From Olivibacter sp. XZL3 (GTDB lineage Bacteria; Bacteroidota; Bacteroidia; Sphingobacteriales; Sphingobacteriaceae): a stretch of 64,000 nt of DNA. Positions 33,817 to 41,736 of this stretch are shown here, piece after piece. The stretch's first letter is position 1; each line of letters opens with the position of its first letter. The notes beneath the pieces are model-generated. The model was not told the origin of the DNA, did no database searches, and saw only the letters and a program-made list of their open reading frames with translations. Location of the stretch: NCBI RefSeq assembly GCF_004368405.1, contig NZ_SBJH01000006.1, forward strand, positions 1 through 64,000. Direction: 5' to 3'. The position numbers and the translations under genes were made by a program.

Positions 33817-36615
33817 ATGACAAAAAAAGTTGATTCGAACGCAAAATCTCATATACTTATTAAGGGGGCTCGAGTTCATAATCTAAAAAATATAGACGTA
33901 TCCATACCGAAGAATAAGTTAGTCGTTATCACGGGGATGTCGGGTTCGGGAAAATCTTCGCTAGCGTTCGATACGCTTTATGCCGAGGGGCAGCGTAGGT
34001 ACGTCGAGAGCCTATCTTCTTACGCACGGCAATTTATGGGACGAATGAATAAGCCGGAGGTAGACTATATAAAAGGAATTGCTCCGGCAATTGCGATTGA
34101 GCAAAAGGTAATTACCAGTAATCCGCGGTCAACGGTTGGTACCTCTACTGAAATATATGACTACCTGAAGTTGTTATTTGCTCGTGTGGGTAAAACGATA
34201 TCGCCCGTGTCGGGCAGACAGGTAAAAAAGGACACGGTTACCGACGTGGTGAATTTCGTTTCGTCGTTGCCCGCTGATACGCAGATAACGATCTTCAGTC
34301 CACTACACCCACATAATGAACGGAAACTGAAGGAAGAGTTGGCTGTTCTTCTTCAAAAAGGCTTTGTACGGATAGCATACTTAGGGCGTATCGAGAAAAT
34401 CGAATCCTTGCTTGCGGATCAAAAAGTTGCGAACACCGGCATTGCTTTAGGCGATTTGCGTATCGTAATTGACCGCGTTCGCGTCGATCAGGAAGACGAA
34501 ACGTTAAGTCGGATTGCAGATTCGGTCCAGACGGCCTTCTTTGAAGGAAAGGGCGACTGCTATATCCACGACGGCGAAAAAGAGCATTTTTTTTGCGATA
34601 GGTTTGAGTTGGATGGGATGGTCTTTGAGGAGCCGACACCCAATTTTTTTAGCTTTAACAATCCATACGGCGCCTGTAGCCGATGTGAAGGCTACGGAAG
34701 GGTGATTGGTATCGATCCCGATTTAGTAATTCCGGACAAGAGCCGGTCGGTATATGACGGAGCTATTGCGCCGTGGCGCGGCGAAAAAATGGGCGAGTGG
34801 TTAAACCGCCTTGTTAAGGCGGCCGTTAAATTTGATTTTCCGGTTCATCGCGCCTACCGGGATTTAACTGACGAACAACAGCAGGTGCTCTGGACGGGCA
34901 ATAAGTACTTCAGAGGTTTAGACGATTTTTTCAAGGAGCTGGAAGAGCAAACCTATAAAATTCAATACCGCGTTATGTTATCTCGTTATCGGGGAAAGAC
35001 AGACTGTCCGGATTGTAAAGGAACGCGTCTCCGAAAAGATGCTGCTTATGTGAAAGTAGGTGGCAAGTCCATTACCGATATGGTGTTGATGCCGCTCGAC
35101 GACTTATTAGGTTTTTTTAACCGTCTTTCACTTGACCCGCAGGAAGAAACGATTGCCAGGAGGCTGTTGATGGAGATTAACAATCGGGTTCGTTTCTTAA
35201 CCGAGGTGGGGCTCGGCTATCTTACCTTAAACAGACTTTCAAATACACTGTCGGGCGGCGAGTCGCAACGGATCAATTTAGCGACTTCGTTAGGCAGCTC
35301 CCTGGTGGGATCCATTTATGTGCTGGATGAGCCGAGTATCGGCTTGCACCCCCGGGATACCCAGCGCTTAATCGGCGTGCTCAAATCATTGCGTGATGTA
35401 GGGAATACGGTTTTGGTTGTTGAACACGAAGAGGAGATGATGCAAGCTTCCGATTATTTGATTGATATTGGTCCTGCGGCGGGCGTGCACGGCGGTGAGC
35501 TTGTTTTCTCGGGAACCTATCAGGAGATTCTTCAGGATAAGCAGAGCCTAACAGGAAAGTACTTGAATGGTACCGAAGTTATTAGCTTGCCCAGTACACG
35601 GAGGAAATGGCAACACGCTGTAACCGTGAAGGGCGCGCGGGAAAATAACTTAAAAGGCATTGATGTGAGGTTCCCTCTTTACACGTTTACGGTTGTGTCC
35701 GGTGTATCGGGGTCAGGTAAGACCTCTTTGGTGAAACGCATTTTGTATCCGGCCTTACAAAAAGCAACCGGCAATTATTCCGGAGAACAGACTGGTCTTT
35801 TTGACGGTTTGGATGGCGACCTGAATCTGGTTGAACGGGTCGAGATGGTCGACCAAAACCCGATAGGAAGGTCTTCGCGTTCTAATCCGGTTACTTATGT
35901 AAAGGCCTGGGATGAGATACGCGCGCTGTTTAGCAGCCAGCCGGCAGCAAAAGCTGTAGGCCTAAAGCCAGCCGCTTTCTCTTTTAATGTGGAAGGTGGC
36001 AGGTGCGATGTTTGTCAGGGAGAGGGAGAAGTGAAGATCGAAATGCAATTTATGGCCGACATTTATCTCACCTGCGAGGCCTGCGGTGGCAAGCGATTCA
36101 AACAGCAGGTGCTCGATATCACTTGGCAAGATAAGAATGTGTACGATATCTTGGAGCTCACAGTCGAGGAGGCACTGGTATTTTTTGAGAAACAGCCCAA
36201 AATCTTGAATAAAATTCAGCCTTTAGCGGATGTAGGGTTGGGCTATGTAAAACTTGGGCAATCGTCCAATACCTTATCTGGAGGGGAAGCGCAGCGTATT
36301 AAGCTGGCCTCGTTCTTAGTGAAGGGAAATAACAGTAAAAACACCTTGTTTATTTTTGATGAACCCACTACGGGACTTCATTTTCATGATATCCGAAAAC
36401 TGTTGAAGTCGTTCGACGCGCTAATAGCACAAGGAAATACCATTCTGGTGATCGAACATAACATGGATGTAATTAAATGTGCAGATTGGGTGATTGATAT
36501 TGGCCCTGAAGGTGGAGAGAAGGGTGGCCAACTCGTATTTGAGGGGACGCCTGAAGAGCTGGTTAAGGAGGAGACGTCTTATACCGGGCAATTCCTTAAA
36601 AGGCATATGCAATAG
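33817..36615 (+). CDS. uvrA: Excinuclease ABC subunit A
   Basis: The 932-residue protein is a full-length UvrA, the damage-recognition ATPase of nucleotide excision repair. It has two ABC modules: Walker A GMSGSGKSSLAFDTLYAEGQRRY near residue 42 and GVSGSGKTSLVKRIL near residue 630, signature LSGGESQRINLATSLG and LSGGEAQRIKLASFL, and Walker B VLDEPSIGLH and IFDEPTTGLH. Two zinc modules are visible (CSRCEGYG...CPDCKGTRL and CDVCQGEGE...CEACGGKRF). It works with UvrB and UvrC, which are not in the window. Bacteroidota often carry more than one UvrA, and which copy this is cannot be said. Confidence 0.96.
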   Translation: MTKKVDSNAKSHILIKGARVHNLKNIDVSIPKNKLVVITGMSGSGKSSLAFDTLYAEGQRRYVESLSSYARQFMGRMNKPEVDYIKGIAPAIAIEQKVITSNPRSTVGTSTEIYDYLKLLFARVGKTISPVSGRQVKKDTVTDVVNFVSSLPADTQITIFSPLHPHNERKLKEELAVLLQKGFVRIAYLGRIEKIESLLADQKVANTGIALGDLRIVIDRVRVDQEDETLSRIADSVQTAFFEGKGDCYIHDGEKEHFFCDRFELDGMVFEEPTPNFFSFNNPYGACSRCEGYGRVIGIDPDLVIPDKSRSVYDGAIAPWRGEKMGEWLNRLVKAAVKFDFPVHRAYRDLTDEQQQVLWTGNKYFRGLDDFFKELEEQTYKIQYRVMLSRYRGKTDCPDCKGTRLRKDAAYVKVGGKSITDMVLMPLDDLLGFFNRLSLDPQEETIARRLLMEINNRVRFLTEVGLGYLTLNRLSNTLSGGESQRINLATSLGSSLVGSIYVLDEPSIGLHPRDTQRLIGVLKSLRDVGNTVLVVEHEEEMMQASDYLIDIGPAAGVHGGELVFSGTYQEILQDKQSLTGKYLNGTEVISLPSTRRKWQHAVTVKGARENNLKGIDVRFPLYTFTVVSGVSGSGKTSLVKRILYPALQKATGNYSGEQTGLFDGLDGDLNLVERVEMVDQNPIGRSSRSNPVTYVKAWDEIRALFSSQPAAKAVGLKPAAFSFNVEGGRCDVCQGEGEVKIEMQFMADIYLTCEACGGKRFKQQVLDITWQDKNVYDILELTVEEALVFFEKQPKILNKIQPLADVGLGYVKLGQSSNTLSGGEAQRIKLASFLVKGNNSKNTLFIFDEPTTGLHFHDIRKLLKSFDALIAQGNTILVIEHNMDVIKCADWVIDIGPEGGEKGGQLVFEGTPEELVKEETSYTGQFLKRHMQ

Positions 36616-36685
36616 AAGGGAGACCATCGGCCTTTATATTTAATGGGAGAAAATTCGTAATTTTACAAAAAAGCAAAGGAAGAAT

Positions 36686-37123
36686 ATGCTATCAAAAAAA
36701 TCAAAATATGCCATTAAAGCTCTTATCGTGTTAGGAAAAAACTACGGGAAGGAGCCGATGCAAATCCTAAAAATTGCTGAAGAAGAGAATATTCCCAAAA
36801 AGTTCCTTGAGCAAATTCTGTTGGAGATGCGCAATGCCGGTATATTGTATAGCAAAAAAGGTGCTGGAGGCGGCTATAGTTTAAATAAAGATCCAGAGGA
36901 TATCCGCTTGTCGCAGGTAATCCGGTTGACCGACGGCCCCATCGCCTTGTTACCTTGTGTTAGTCTGAATTTCTATAGAAGGTGTGACGAATGCAAGACG
37001 GAAGAAACGTGCGGGATTAGAGATACCTTCGTAGATGTGAGAAATGCGATGTTACAGATCCTTAACGATACCAGTATCGCCGATATTATTAAAAGAGAGG
37101 AGAACCTCGCACTCGGTTTGTAA
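36686..37123 (+). CDS. Rrf2 family transcriptional regulator
   Basis: The 145-residue protein begins with a winged helix (MLSKKSKYAIKALIVLGKNYGKEPMQILKIAEEENIPKKFLEQILLEMRNAGILYSKKGAGGGYSL), the Rrf2/IscR/CymR pattern. It carries four cysteines in PCVSLNFYRRCDECKTEETC (spacing x8, x2, x5) that could bind an Fe-S cluster. Its neighbours downstream, a siroheme-pathway methyltransferase and a sulfhydrylase, suggest control of sulfur assimilation (inference). Related CymR/CysR regulators do this in other bacteria. Confidence 0.88.
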   Translation: MLSKKSKYAIKALIVLGKNYGKEPMQILKIAEEENIPKKFLEQILLEMRNAGILYSKKGAGGGYSLNKDPEDIRLSQVIRLTDGPIALLPCVSLNFYRRCDECKTEETCGIRDTFVDVRNAMLQILNDTSIADIIKREENLALGL

Positions 37124-37205
37124 GCTAATAAAGGGCGTTTTTATACGGATTAATCAATTTTTTGCATTTTTAACAAAAAAGTCTACTAACTTGATATATT
37201 TTATC

Positions 37206-37213
37206 TATATTTG
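37206..37213 (+). promoter_or_regulatory. Promoter -7 element of the cobA leader
   Basis: TATATTTG matches TAnnTTTG. Instead of TTTG at -33 the sequence has CTAACTTG at 37186-37193, a motif repeated at 37246 and, without the final TTG, ahead of metZ. An activator may therefore be needed. Transcription would start near 37220. Confidence 0.5.
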
Positions 37214-37235
37214 TATTGTTAATAATGACTGAAGC

Positions 37236-37289
37236 ATGAGACCCACTAACTTATATATGAATTGCATGTGTAACTTGTCAACAAGTTAG
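37236..37289 (+). CDS. Cys/Met-containing leader peptide of cobA
   Basis: ATG at 37236 opens a 17-codon frame, MRPTNLYMNCMCNLSTS, ending in TAG at 37287-37289. Met-Asn-Cys-Met-Cys at codons 8-12 puts four sulfur amino acids in five residues. It lies about 16 bases after the expected transcript start, and its stop codon runs into the antiterminator segment GGGGAGG. The role is probably to sense charged Cys/Met tRNA: a ribosome stalled at codons 8-12 would leave the antiterminator free, while one that reaches the stop would cover it. The peptide itself need have no function. Confidence 0.65.
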   Translation: MRPTNLYMNCMCNLSTS

Positions 37290-37296
37290 GGGAGGA
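37271..37296 (+). promoter_or_regulatory. Pause/antiterminator segment of the cobA attenuator
   Basis: TAACTTG-tcaa-CAAGTTA (37271-37288) is a perfect 7-base stem-loop. It can also be broken by pairing of CTAACTT (37246-37252) with AAGTTAG (37283-37289). GGGGAGG (37289-37295) is identical to the 3' arm of the terminator and so can pair with its 5' arm CCTCCCC (37318-37324). Ribosome position on the leader peptide would decide which pairing forms. Confidence 0.65.
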
Positions 37297-37312
37297 TATG
37301 TATAGCATTTTG

Positions 37313-37345
37313 AAAGGCCTCCCCAGCATCTGGGGAGGCCTTTTT
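37313..37345 (+). terminator. Intrinsic terminator in the cobA leader
   Basis: AAAGGCCTCCCC (37313-37324), loop AGCATCT, then GGGGAGGCCTTT (37332-37343) forms a perfect 12-pair stem followed by a T run. It ends 34 bases before the cobA start, far from the Rrf2 stop (190 bases) and downstream of the cobA promoter, so it serves as a conditional terminator. Confidence 0.85.
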
Positions 37346-37379
37346 GTAAATAAAGATGGTATAATAAATAAGGTACAAT

Positions 37380-38183
37380 ATGGAAAGGCAACAATATTCT
37401 GAGCTACAAAAGCTGTATGTCGAACCGAAAATCACCTTGGTAGGCGCAGGGCCCGGCGATCCGGATCTAATCAGTGTAAAAGGCGTAAAGGCCCTTCAAA
37501 CGGCCGATGTAGTCATATACGATGCATTGGTAGATGAAACGTTGTTAAACTACGCGCCAAAGGAAGCGACGCGCGTATATGTTGGTAATCCCTCGGGAGA
37601 CGAGAACTTCTCCCAGGCGACAGTAAATCGGTTGATGGTTGATTATGCGCTGAACTTCGGGCATGTTGTTCGCTTAAAAGGCGGTGATCTTTTTGTCTTC
37701 GGAAGAGGTTACGAGGAAGTGGAATTTGCAGCATCCTATAGCGTCGAAACGGAAATTATTCCCGGTATAAGCAGTGCGATCTCCGTACCGGGGTTACAGG
37801 GAATTCCGGTAACTCACAAAGGAAACAGCGAAAGTCTTTGGATTCTGAGCGGCACGGATAGCGACGGGTTACTTAACTCCGAAATTAAAGAGGCCGCCGA
37901 CAGTAAGGCCACGGTTGTAGTCCTCTTAGGATTCGAACAACTGAATGAAATCGTATCAATCTATAAAAAATTAGGGAAGGGACGTTTGCCCGCTGCCGTG
38001 ATACAGAACGGTTCGATGAAGAACGAAAAGATCGCTATCGGTATTGTCAACACCATAGAAGAGGTCGTTGAGGAGCAATCGATCGACAATGCCGGACCGG
38101 TTTTACTGATATTCGGGCAGGCAGTTACCTTACACAAGGATTTTTCTCGCATATTAAATTTTCTTGAACAAGAAAACTATTGA
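37380..38183 (+). CDS. cobA: Uroporphyrinogen-III C-methyltransferase
   Basis: The 267-residue protein has the SUMT motifs ITLVGAGPGDPDLISVKGVKALQTADVVIYDALV (SAM-binding GAGPGD), VVRLKGGDLFVFGRGYEE, IIPGISSAISVPGLQGIPVTHKG and a PVLLIFGQAV C-terminus. It methylates uroporphyrinogen III twice to precorrin-2, the branch point to siroheme. Siroheme is the cofactor of sulfite and nitrite reductases. It lacks the CysG oxidase/ferrochelatase domain, so those steps need another gene. Expression appears to be set by the attenuator upstream. A terminator follows, so it is transcribed alone. Confidence 0.93.
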   Translation: MERQQYSELQKLYVEPKITLVGAGPGDPDLISVKGVKALQTADVVIYDALVDETLLNYAPKEATRVYVGNPSGDENFSQATVNRLMVDYALNFGHVVRLKGGDLFVFGRGYEEVEFAASYSVETEIIPGISSAISVPGLQGIPVTHKGNSESLWILSGTDSDGLLNSEIKEAADSKATVVVLLGFEQLNEIVSIYKKLGKGRLPAAVIQNGSMKNEKIAIGIVNTIEEVVEEQSIDNAGPVLLIFGQAVTLHKDFSRILNFLEQENY

Positions 38184-38222
38184 GTATTTTCGATTCGCCT
38201 TAATAATTGCTTGTTTTTAATG

Positions 38223-38254
38223 GAGCGTTGTTCTTTTTTGATCAACGCTTTTTT
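38223..38254 (+). terminator. Intrinsic terminator after cobA
   Basis: AGCGTTG (38224-38230) pairs with CAACGCT (38243-38249) around a 12-base T-rich loop and is followed by a T run. It separates cobA from metZ. Confidence 0.8.
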
Positions 38255-38298
38255 ATGAGCGGTACGCTGATTATTACAAACAATTGAAATAAAAGTTT

Positions 38299-38327
38299 CT
38301 AACTAATTGAATTTTGTGTTAGGTTTG
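38299..38327 (+). promoter_or_regulatory. Putative metZ promoter with shared CTAAC motif
   Basis: TAGGTTTG at 38320-38327 matches the TAnnTTTG -7 element. CTAACT begins 21 bases before it, almost the same offset (20) as CTAACT before the cobA -7 element, and no TTTG stands at -33. This may be a site for the neighbouring Rrf2 regulator (inference). Confidence 0.42.
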
Positions 38328-38346
38328 AATCGACAATAAAATCAGC

Positions 38347-39516
38347 ATGGAAGAACAAAGTAGACTAATACGTAGCCAAACACAACGTTCACAGCATCGC
38401 GAGCATTCGGTGCCTTTATATTTAACTTCAAGTTTTGTCTTTGACGACGCGGAACAAGGGCGCGCCATATTTGCAGGAGAGGAAGACGGGATTGTGTATT
38501 CCAGGTATTCAAACCCGAACACGAATGAATTTATACAAAAAGTTTGTGAGTTAGAAGGAGCAGAAGCCGGTTTAGCCTTTTCGTCCGGAATGGCGGCTGT
38601 TTTTGCCTCTTTTGCTGCGCTGCTAAAAAGCGGCGACCATATTGTGGCGTGTAGATCTGTTTTCGGATCCACCCATCAGTTGTTTACCACCGTGTTCCCG
38701 AAATGGGGTATTACCACATCCTATGTTGATGCAAGTAATCCGGAAGCGTGGGAAGAAGCTATTCAAGAGAATACACGGATGATCTTTTTGGAAACTCCTT
38801 CTAACCCCGGGCTTGAGCTGGTGGATTTAGCTTGGTTGGGCGCTTTCAAAGAAAAATATCCGAATATTATTCTGAATGTCGATAATTGTTTTGCAACACC
38901 TTACTTACAGAAGCCTATTCAATATGGTTTCGACCTGGTAAGTCATTCTGCCACCAAGTATATGGACGGACAGGGACGTGTACTCGGTGGAGTTGTCGTT
39001 GGAAAACAAGAACTAATGGATGAAATAATGTTCTTTATTCGGCATACGGGGCCGGCGATGTCTCCTTTCAACGCATGGGTTATATCGAAAAGTTTAGAGA
39101 CCTTGCCTCTTCGCATGGATAGGCATTGCAGTAATGCTTTGGCAGTAGCCAATATGTTGGAGGCGCATAATGAAGTGGAGGTTGTAAGGTACCCTTTTCT
39201 ACCTTCACATCCGCAGTACGAACTGGCGAAAAAACAAATGAAAGCCGGCGGAGGCATCGTAACTTTTGTCATTAAGGGCGGTTTTGAACGAGCCAAACGC
39301 TTTTTGGACAACTTAAAAATGATCCTGATTACATCCAATCTCGGGGATTCCCGTTCCATTGCTACGCATCCTGCTTCTACCACGCATTCTAAGCTGACCG
39401 ATGCCGAGCGAGAACGAATTGGAATTTATCCCGGAACGATACGGATTTCTGTGGGGTTGGAAGATAGTAGTGACATTCTTGCAGATCTGAAACAGGCATT
39501 AGATAATAGTAAATAG
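38347..39516 (+). CDS. metZ: O-succinylhomoserine sulfhydrylase
   Basis: The 389-residue protein belongs to the PLP-dependent Cys/Met metabolism (gamma-family) enzymes: VPLYLTSSFVFDDAEQGRAIFAGEEDGIVYSRYSNPN, GAEAGLAFSSGMAAVFASFAALLKSGDHIV, LNVDNCFATPYLQKP and SHSATKYMDGQGRVLGGVVVG, where the Lys of ATKY binds PLP. MetZ makes homocysteine directly from an activated homoserine and sulfide. A cystathionine gamma-synthase or lyase role is possible within the family, but the FGSTHQLFTTVFPKWGI block and the overall match favour MetZ. Siroheme-pathway cobA next door supports a sulfur-assimilation context. Confidence 0.88.
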   Translation: MEEQSRLIRSQTQRSQHREHSVPLYLTSSFVFDDAEQGRAIFAGEEDGIVYSRYSNPNTNEFIQKVCELEGAEAGLAFSSGMAAVFASFAALLKSGDHIVACRSVFGSTHQLFTTVFPKWGITTSYVDASNPEAWEEAIQENTRMIFLETPSNPGLELVDLAWLGAFKEKYPNIILNVDNCFATPYLQKPIQYGFDLVSHSATKYMDGQGRVLGGVVVGKQELMDEIMFFIRHTGPAMSPFNAWVISKSLETLPLRMDRHCSNALAVANMLEAHNEVEVVRYPFLPSHPQYELAKKQMKAGGGIVTFVIKGGFERAKRFLDNLKMILITSNLGDSRSIATHPASTTHSKLTDAERERIGIYPGTIRISVGLEDSSDILADLKQALDNSK

Positions 39517-39630
39517 TCGTCAGTTTTGGAAAGTAGCTCTTTTAACAAAAAACGCAATACGGTTTTAACCTTAGAGCTGAAATTTTTATATTAAAAACAA
39601 GAAAATAAGCTGACAGCTGAAAGCTAAGAA

Positions 39631-40053
39631 ATGAAAGTAACAATAAAAAGAGTAAACGAAGCAGTTCATTTTGAAGGGGAAAGTGCCTCTACAGATGTTA
39701 AGATACATATCGATGGCTCGCCCGAAATAGGCGGCGAGGCGCTGGGAGCGCGTCCTATGGAGTTGGTATTAATGGCTTTGGGGTCCTGCAGTGCCTTGGA
39801 TTTTATAAATATCTTGAAGAAGCAAAAGCAAGAAATTGTTGACGTAAAAATCGACATCGACGGCAAGCGAAAAGATACCATTCCGGCTGTATTTACAGAC
39901 GTCCATTTGCTGTTTAAGTTAAAAGGTAAAATAGACGCTGAAAAGGCTAATAAAGCAGCCGAGCTGGCTGTTAAGAAGTATTGCTCTGTGCACGATATGC
40001 TGGCTGCCGGAGGTGTGCAAATCACCTATGAAGTGGTCATAGACGCGGTATAG
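39631..40053 (+). CDS. OsmC family peroxiredoxin-like protein
   Basis: The 140-residue protein has the OsmC/Ohr fold pattern with both redox cysteines: ALGSCSALDFINILKKQ (Cys near residue 53) and KKYCSVHDMLAAGGVQITYEV (Cys near residue 117). The family reduces organic peroxides with thiols. The GGEALGARPMELVLMALGSCSALD block is typical of the YhfA-like branch. It lies 114 bases after metZ on the same strand and may share its promoter. The link to sulfur metabolism is only by context. Confidence 0.88.
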   Translation: MKVTIKRVNEAVHFEGESASTDVKIHIDGSPEIGGEALGARPMELVLMALGSCSALDFINILKKQKQEIVDVKIDIDGKRKDTIPAVFTDVHLLFKLKGKIDAEKANKAAELAVKKYCSVHDMLAAGGVQITYEVVIDAV

Positions 40054-40122
40054 TCATTTTACCTCTTTTTCCGAAACATTTTACGCTCTTTACTGTTCTC
40101 TGTGAAAAAGGGAGAGAAAGTT

Positions 40123-40653
40123 ATGGCTACCATATGGAAAGTGGATCCAGCGCACTCTGAAGTGCAATTCAAGGTTAAGCATCTAGTTATTTCTACTGTT
40201 GCGGGCAATTTTAATAGTTTCGATGGTCAAATTGAGGCTGAGCAAGAGGACTTTTCGGATGCACAGGTTCAGTTTACCATTGATGCGGCCAGTATAGACA
40301 CCAATAAGAAAGACCGAGATAACCATCTGAAATCAGCCGATTTTTTCGATACCGAAAACTATCCGACCTTGACATTCCAATCGCGGTCTTTTGAAAAGAA
40401 GCAAGATAATGAATATGTGTTGAGCGGCGATTTAACGATTAAAGGCCACACGGAGCTTGTGCAATTCAAGGTTGCTTTTGGCGGGACGGCCACAGACCCT
40501 TATGGTAATTATAAAGCAGGTTTTGAAGCCGAAACCAAAATCAGTAGGAAAGCCTTCGGTTTGAAGTGGAACGACTTGACGGAAACAGGGTCGGTAGTGG
40601 TAGCGGATGAAGTGAAAATCGTATTGAACCTGCAATTTGTGAAACAAGTGTAG
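40123..40653 (+). CDS. YceI family protein
   Basis: From the ATG at 40123 (a GTG 21 bases earlier is less likely) the 176-residue protein shows the YceI lipocalin-like pattern: WKVDPAHSEVQFKVKHLVISTVAGNFNSFDG, FTIDAASIDTNKKDRDNHLKSADFFDTENYPTLTFQSRSF, LSGDLTIKGHTELVQFKVAFGG. Family members bind isoprenoids such as polyprenyl chains. No signal peptide is seen, so it should be cytoplasmic, unlike E. coli YceI. It ends one base before the convergent membrane protein gene. Confidence 0.9.
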   Translation: MATIWKVDPAHSEVQFKVKHLVISTVAGNFNSFDGQIEAEQEDFSDAQVQFTIDAASIDTNKKDRDNHLKSADFFDTENYPTLTFQSRSFEKKQDNEYVLSGDLTIKGHTELVQFKVAFGGTATDPYGNYKAGFEAETKISRKAFGLKWNDLTETGSVVVADEVKIVLNLQFVKQV

Positions 40654-40654
40654 G

Positions 40655-41713
40655 TTAGCGGTGATCTGTCTTCTTTAGAAAGCTCCCGCGCCATATTTTC
40701 TCGGCCTTGCGTCCGATAATCCAAAAAGATGCGGCTAGTAGCATGAAGAAAATAGCGCGGTTTACATTGTCCCACAGGTATTCAAAGAAACGGGTATAAA
40801 GATTGATCAGGAGGAAAGTAATGCCGAATTCTCTGGCGATTATATCGTTCTTTTTGAAGCCATACCAAGCGAAGGCTAGGGAAACCAGGCTAGATAAAAT
40901 TCCCCAATAGAGGATGTGATATTGTTTGGTATCCGCCCATTTGTCCAAATCACTATAATTTCCGAAAATGGATAACAGCCACAGGGAAACCAACAGATAT
41001 AGTATTCCTATTATATAGCTTAGCTGTTGAAAGCTTTTGATCGAATGCCATCTATGGTGTAATACCATGGTAAAGGCAGTAAGCAGCGCTCCAAAGACAG
41101 TAAACCGTAAGGGGTAATTCATACCCCAGAATTTAAAGCCCCAGTTGCTGTGGTAGGCAGTTTCTGTGGCAAACCAGATGCCCATTGCAATAAGCATGAA
41201 GGCCCAGATTGTTTTGGACGAAAGTCGAATAGCCAGTACGGTATAAATAACTATTGACAGAAAAAATAACAGCGAATATATGCCGTCGCCCTTGTCTATA
41301 ACTTTTCCTAAATAACCGATAAAGGTGGCTGTAGAAAAGACACCTAATACCATCAAACTTTCGCTGGTGAACGACTTTTCGGGATGCTTTTTTTTATTGA
41401 TATAGCCTAGGTAATAAAATAAAGAAGAAAGGAAAGCACAAAAGATACAAATGATTATATCGGGCGTTTCATAGAGCGTGGATAACAATTGCCGAATTTC
41501 TTGATCAACAAATAAGGACAAGAAAGCCATAACAATACACGAAAGTGCAACCCAGAACGAATATTGCGCTAATCGTTTCCAATCAAATCCTTTCACCTCA
41601 TAGGACCCCCTCAGTTTGTCGGCCGTTTCTCCGTCGATCAAATGTTCTTCTTGCCAATGTGCAATGGCATTGTCGATGGTTTCCTGTTCGTTTTTATCAA
41701 TATGGAGCTTCAT
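40655..41713 (-). CDS. DUF2157-like multi-spanning membrane protein
   Basis: The 352-residue protein has a short soluble head (IDNAIAHWQEEHLIDGETADKLRGSYEVKGFDWKRLAQYSFWVA), which resembles the start of DUF2157 proteins, and then about nine to ten hydrophobic segments. It ends in a charged tail. The function of this family is unknown. It lies 23 bases downstream of ribF on the same strand. Confidence 0.6.
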   Translation of the reverse strand: MKLHIDKNEQETIDNAIAHWQEEHLIDGETADKLRGSYEVKGFDWKRLAQYSFWVALSCIVMAFLSLFVDQEIRQLLSTLYETPDIIICIFCAFLSSLFYYLGYINKKKHPEKSFTSESLMVLGVFSTATFIGYLGKVIDKGDGIYSLLFFLSIVIYTVLAIRLSSKTIWAFMLIAMGIWFATETAYHSNWGFKFWGMNYPLRFTVFGALLTAFTMVLHHRWHSIKSFQQLSYIIGILYLLVSLWLLSIFGNYSDLDKWADTKQYHILYWGILSSLVSLAFAWYGFKKNDIIAREFGITFLLINLYTRFFEYLWDNVNRAIFFMLLAASFWIIGRKAEKIWRGSFLKKTDHR

Positions 41714-41736
41714 GCCGAATTCTCACGTGTTAAGAG

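Noticed and set aside
37224-37345. SAM-II or other known metabolite riboswitch in the cobA leader
   Set aside because: I could not fit the SAM-II pseudoknot or a cobalamin box, while the Cys/Met leader peptide and the duplicated GGGGAGG explain the structure better. A covariance-model search (Rfam) would decide.
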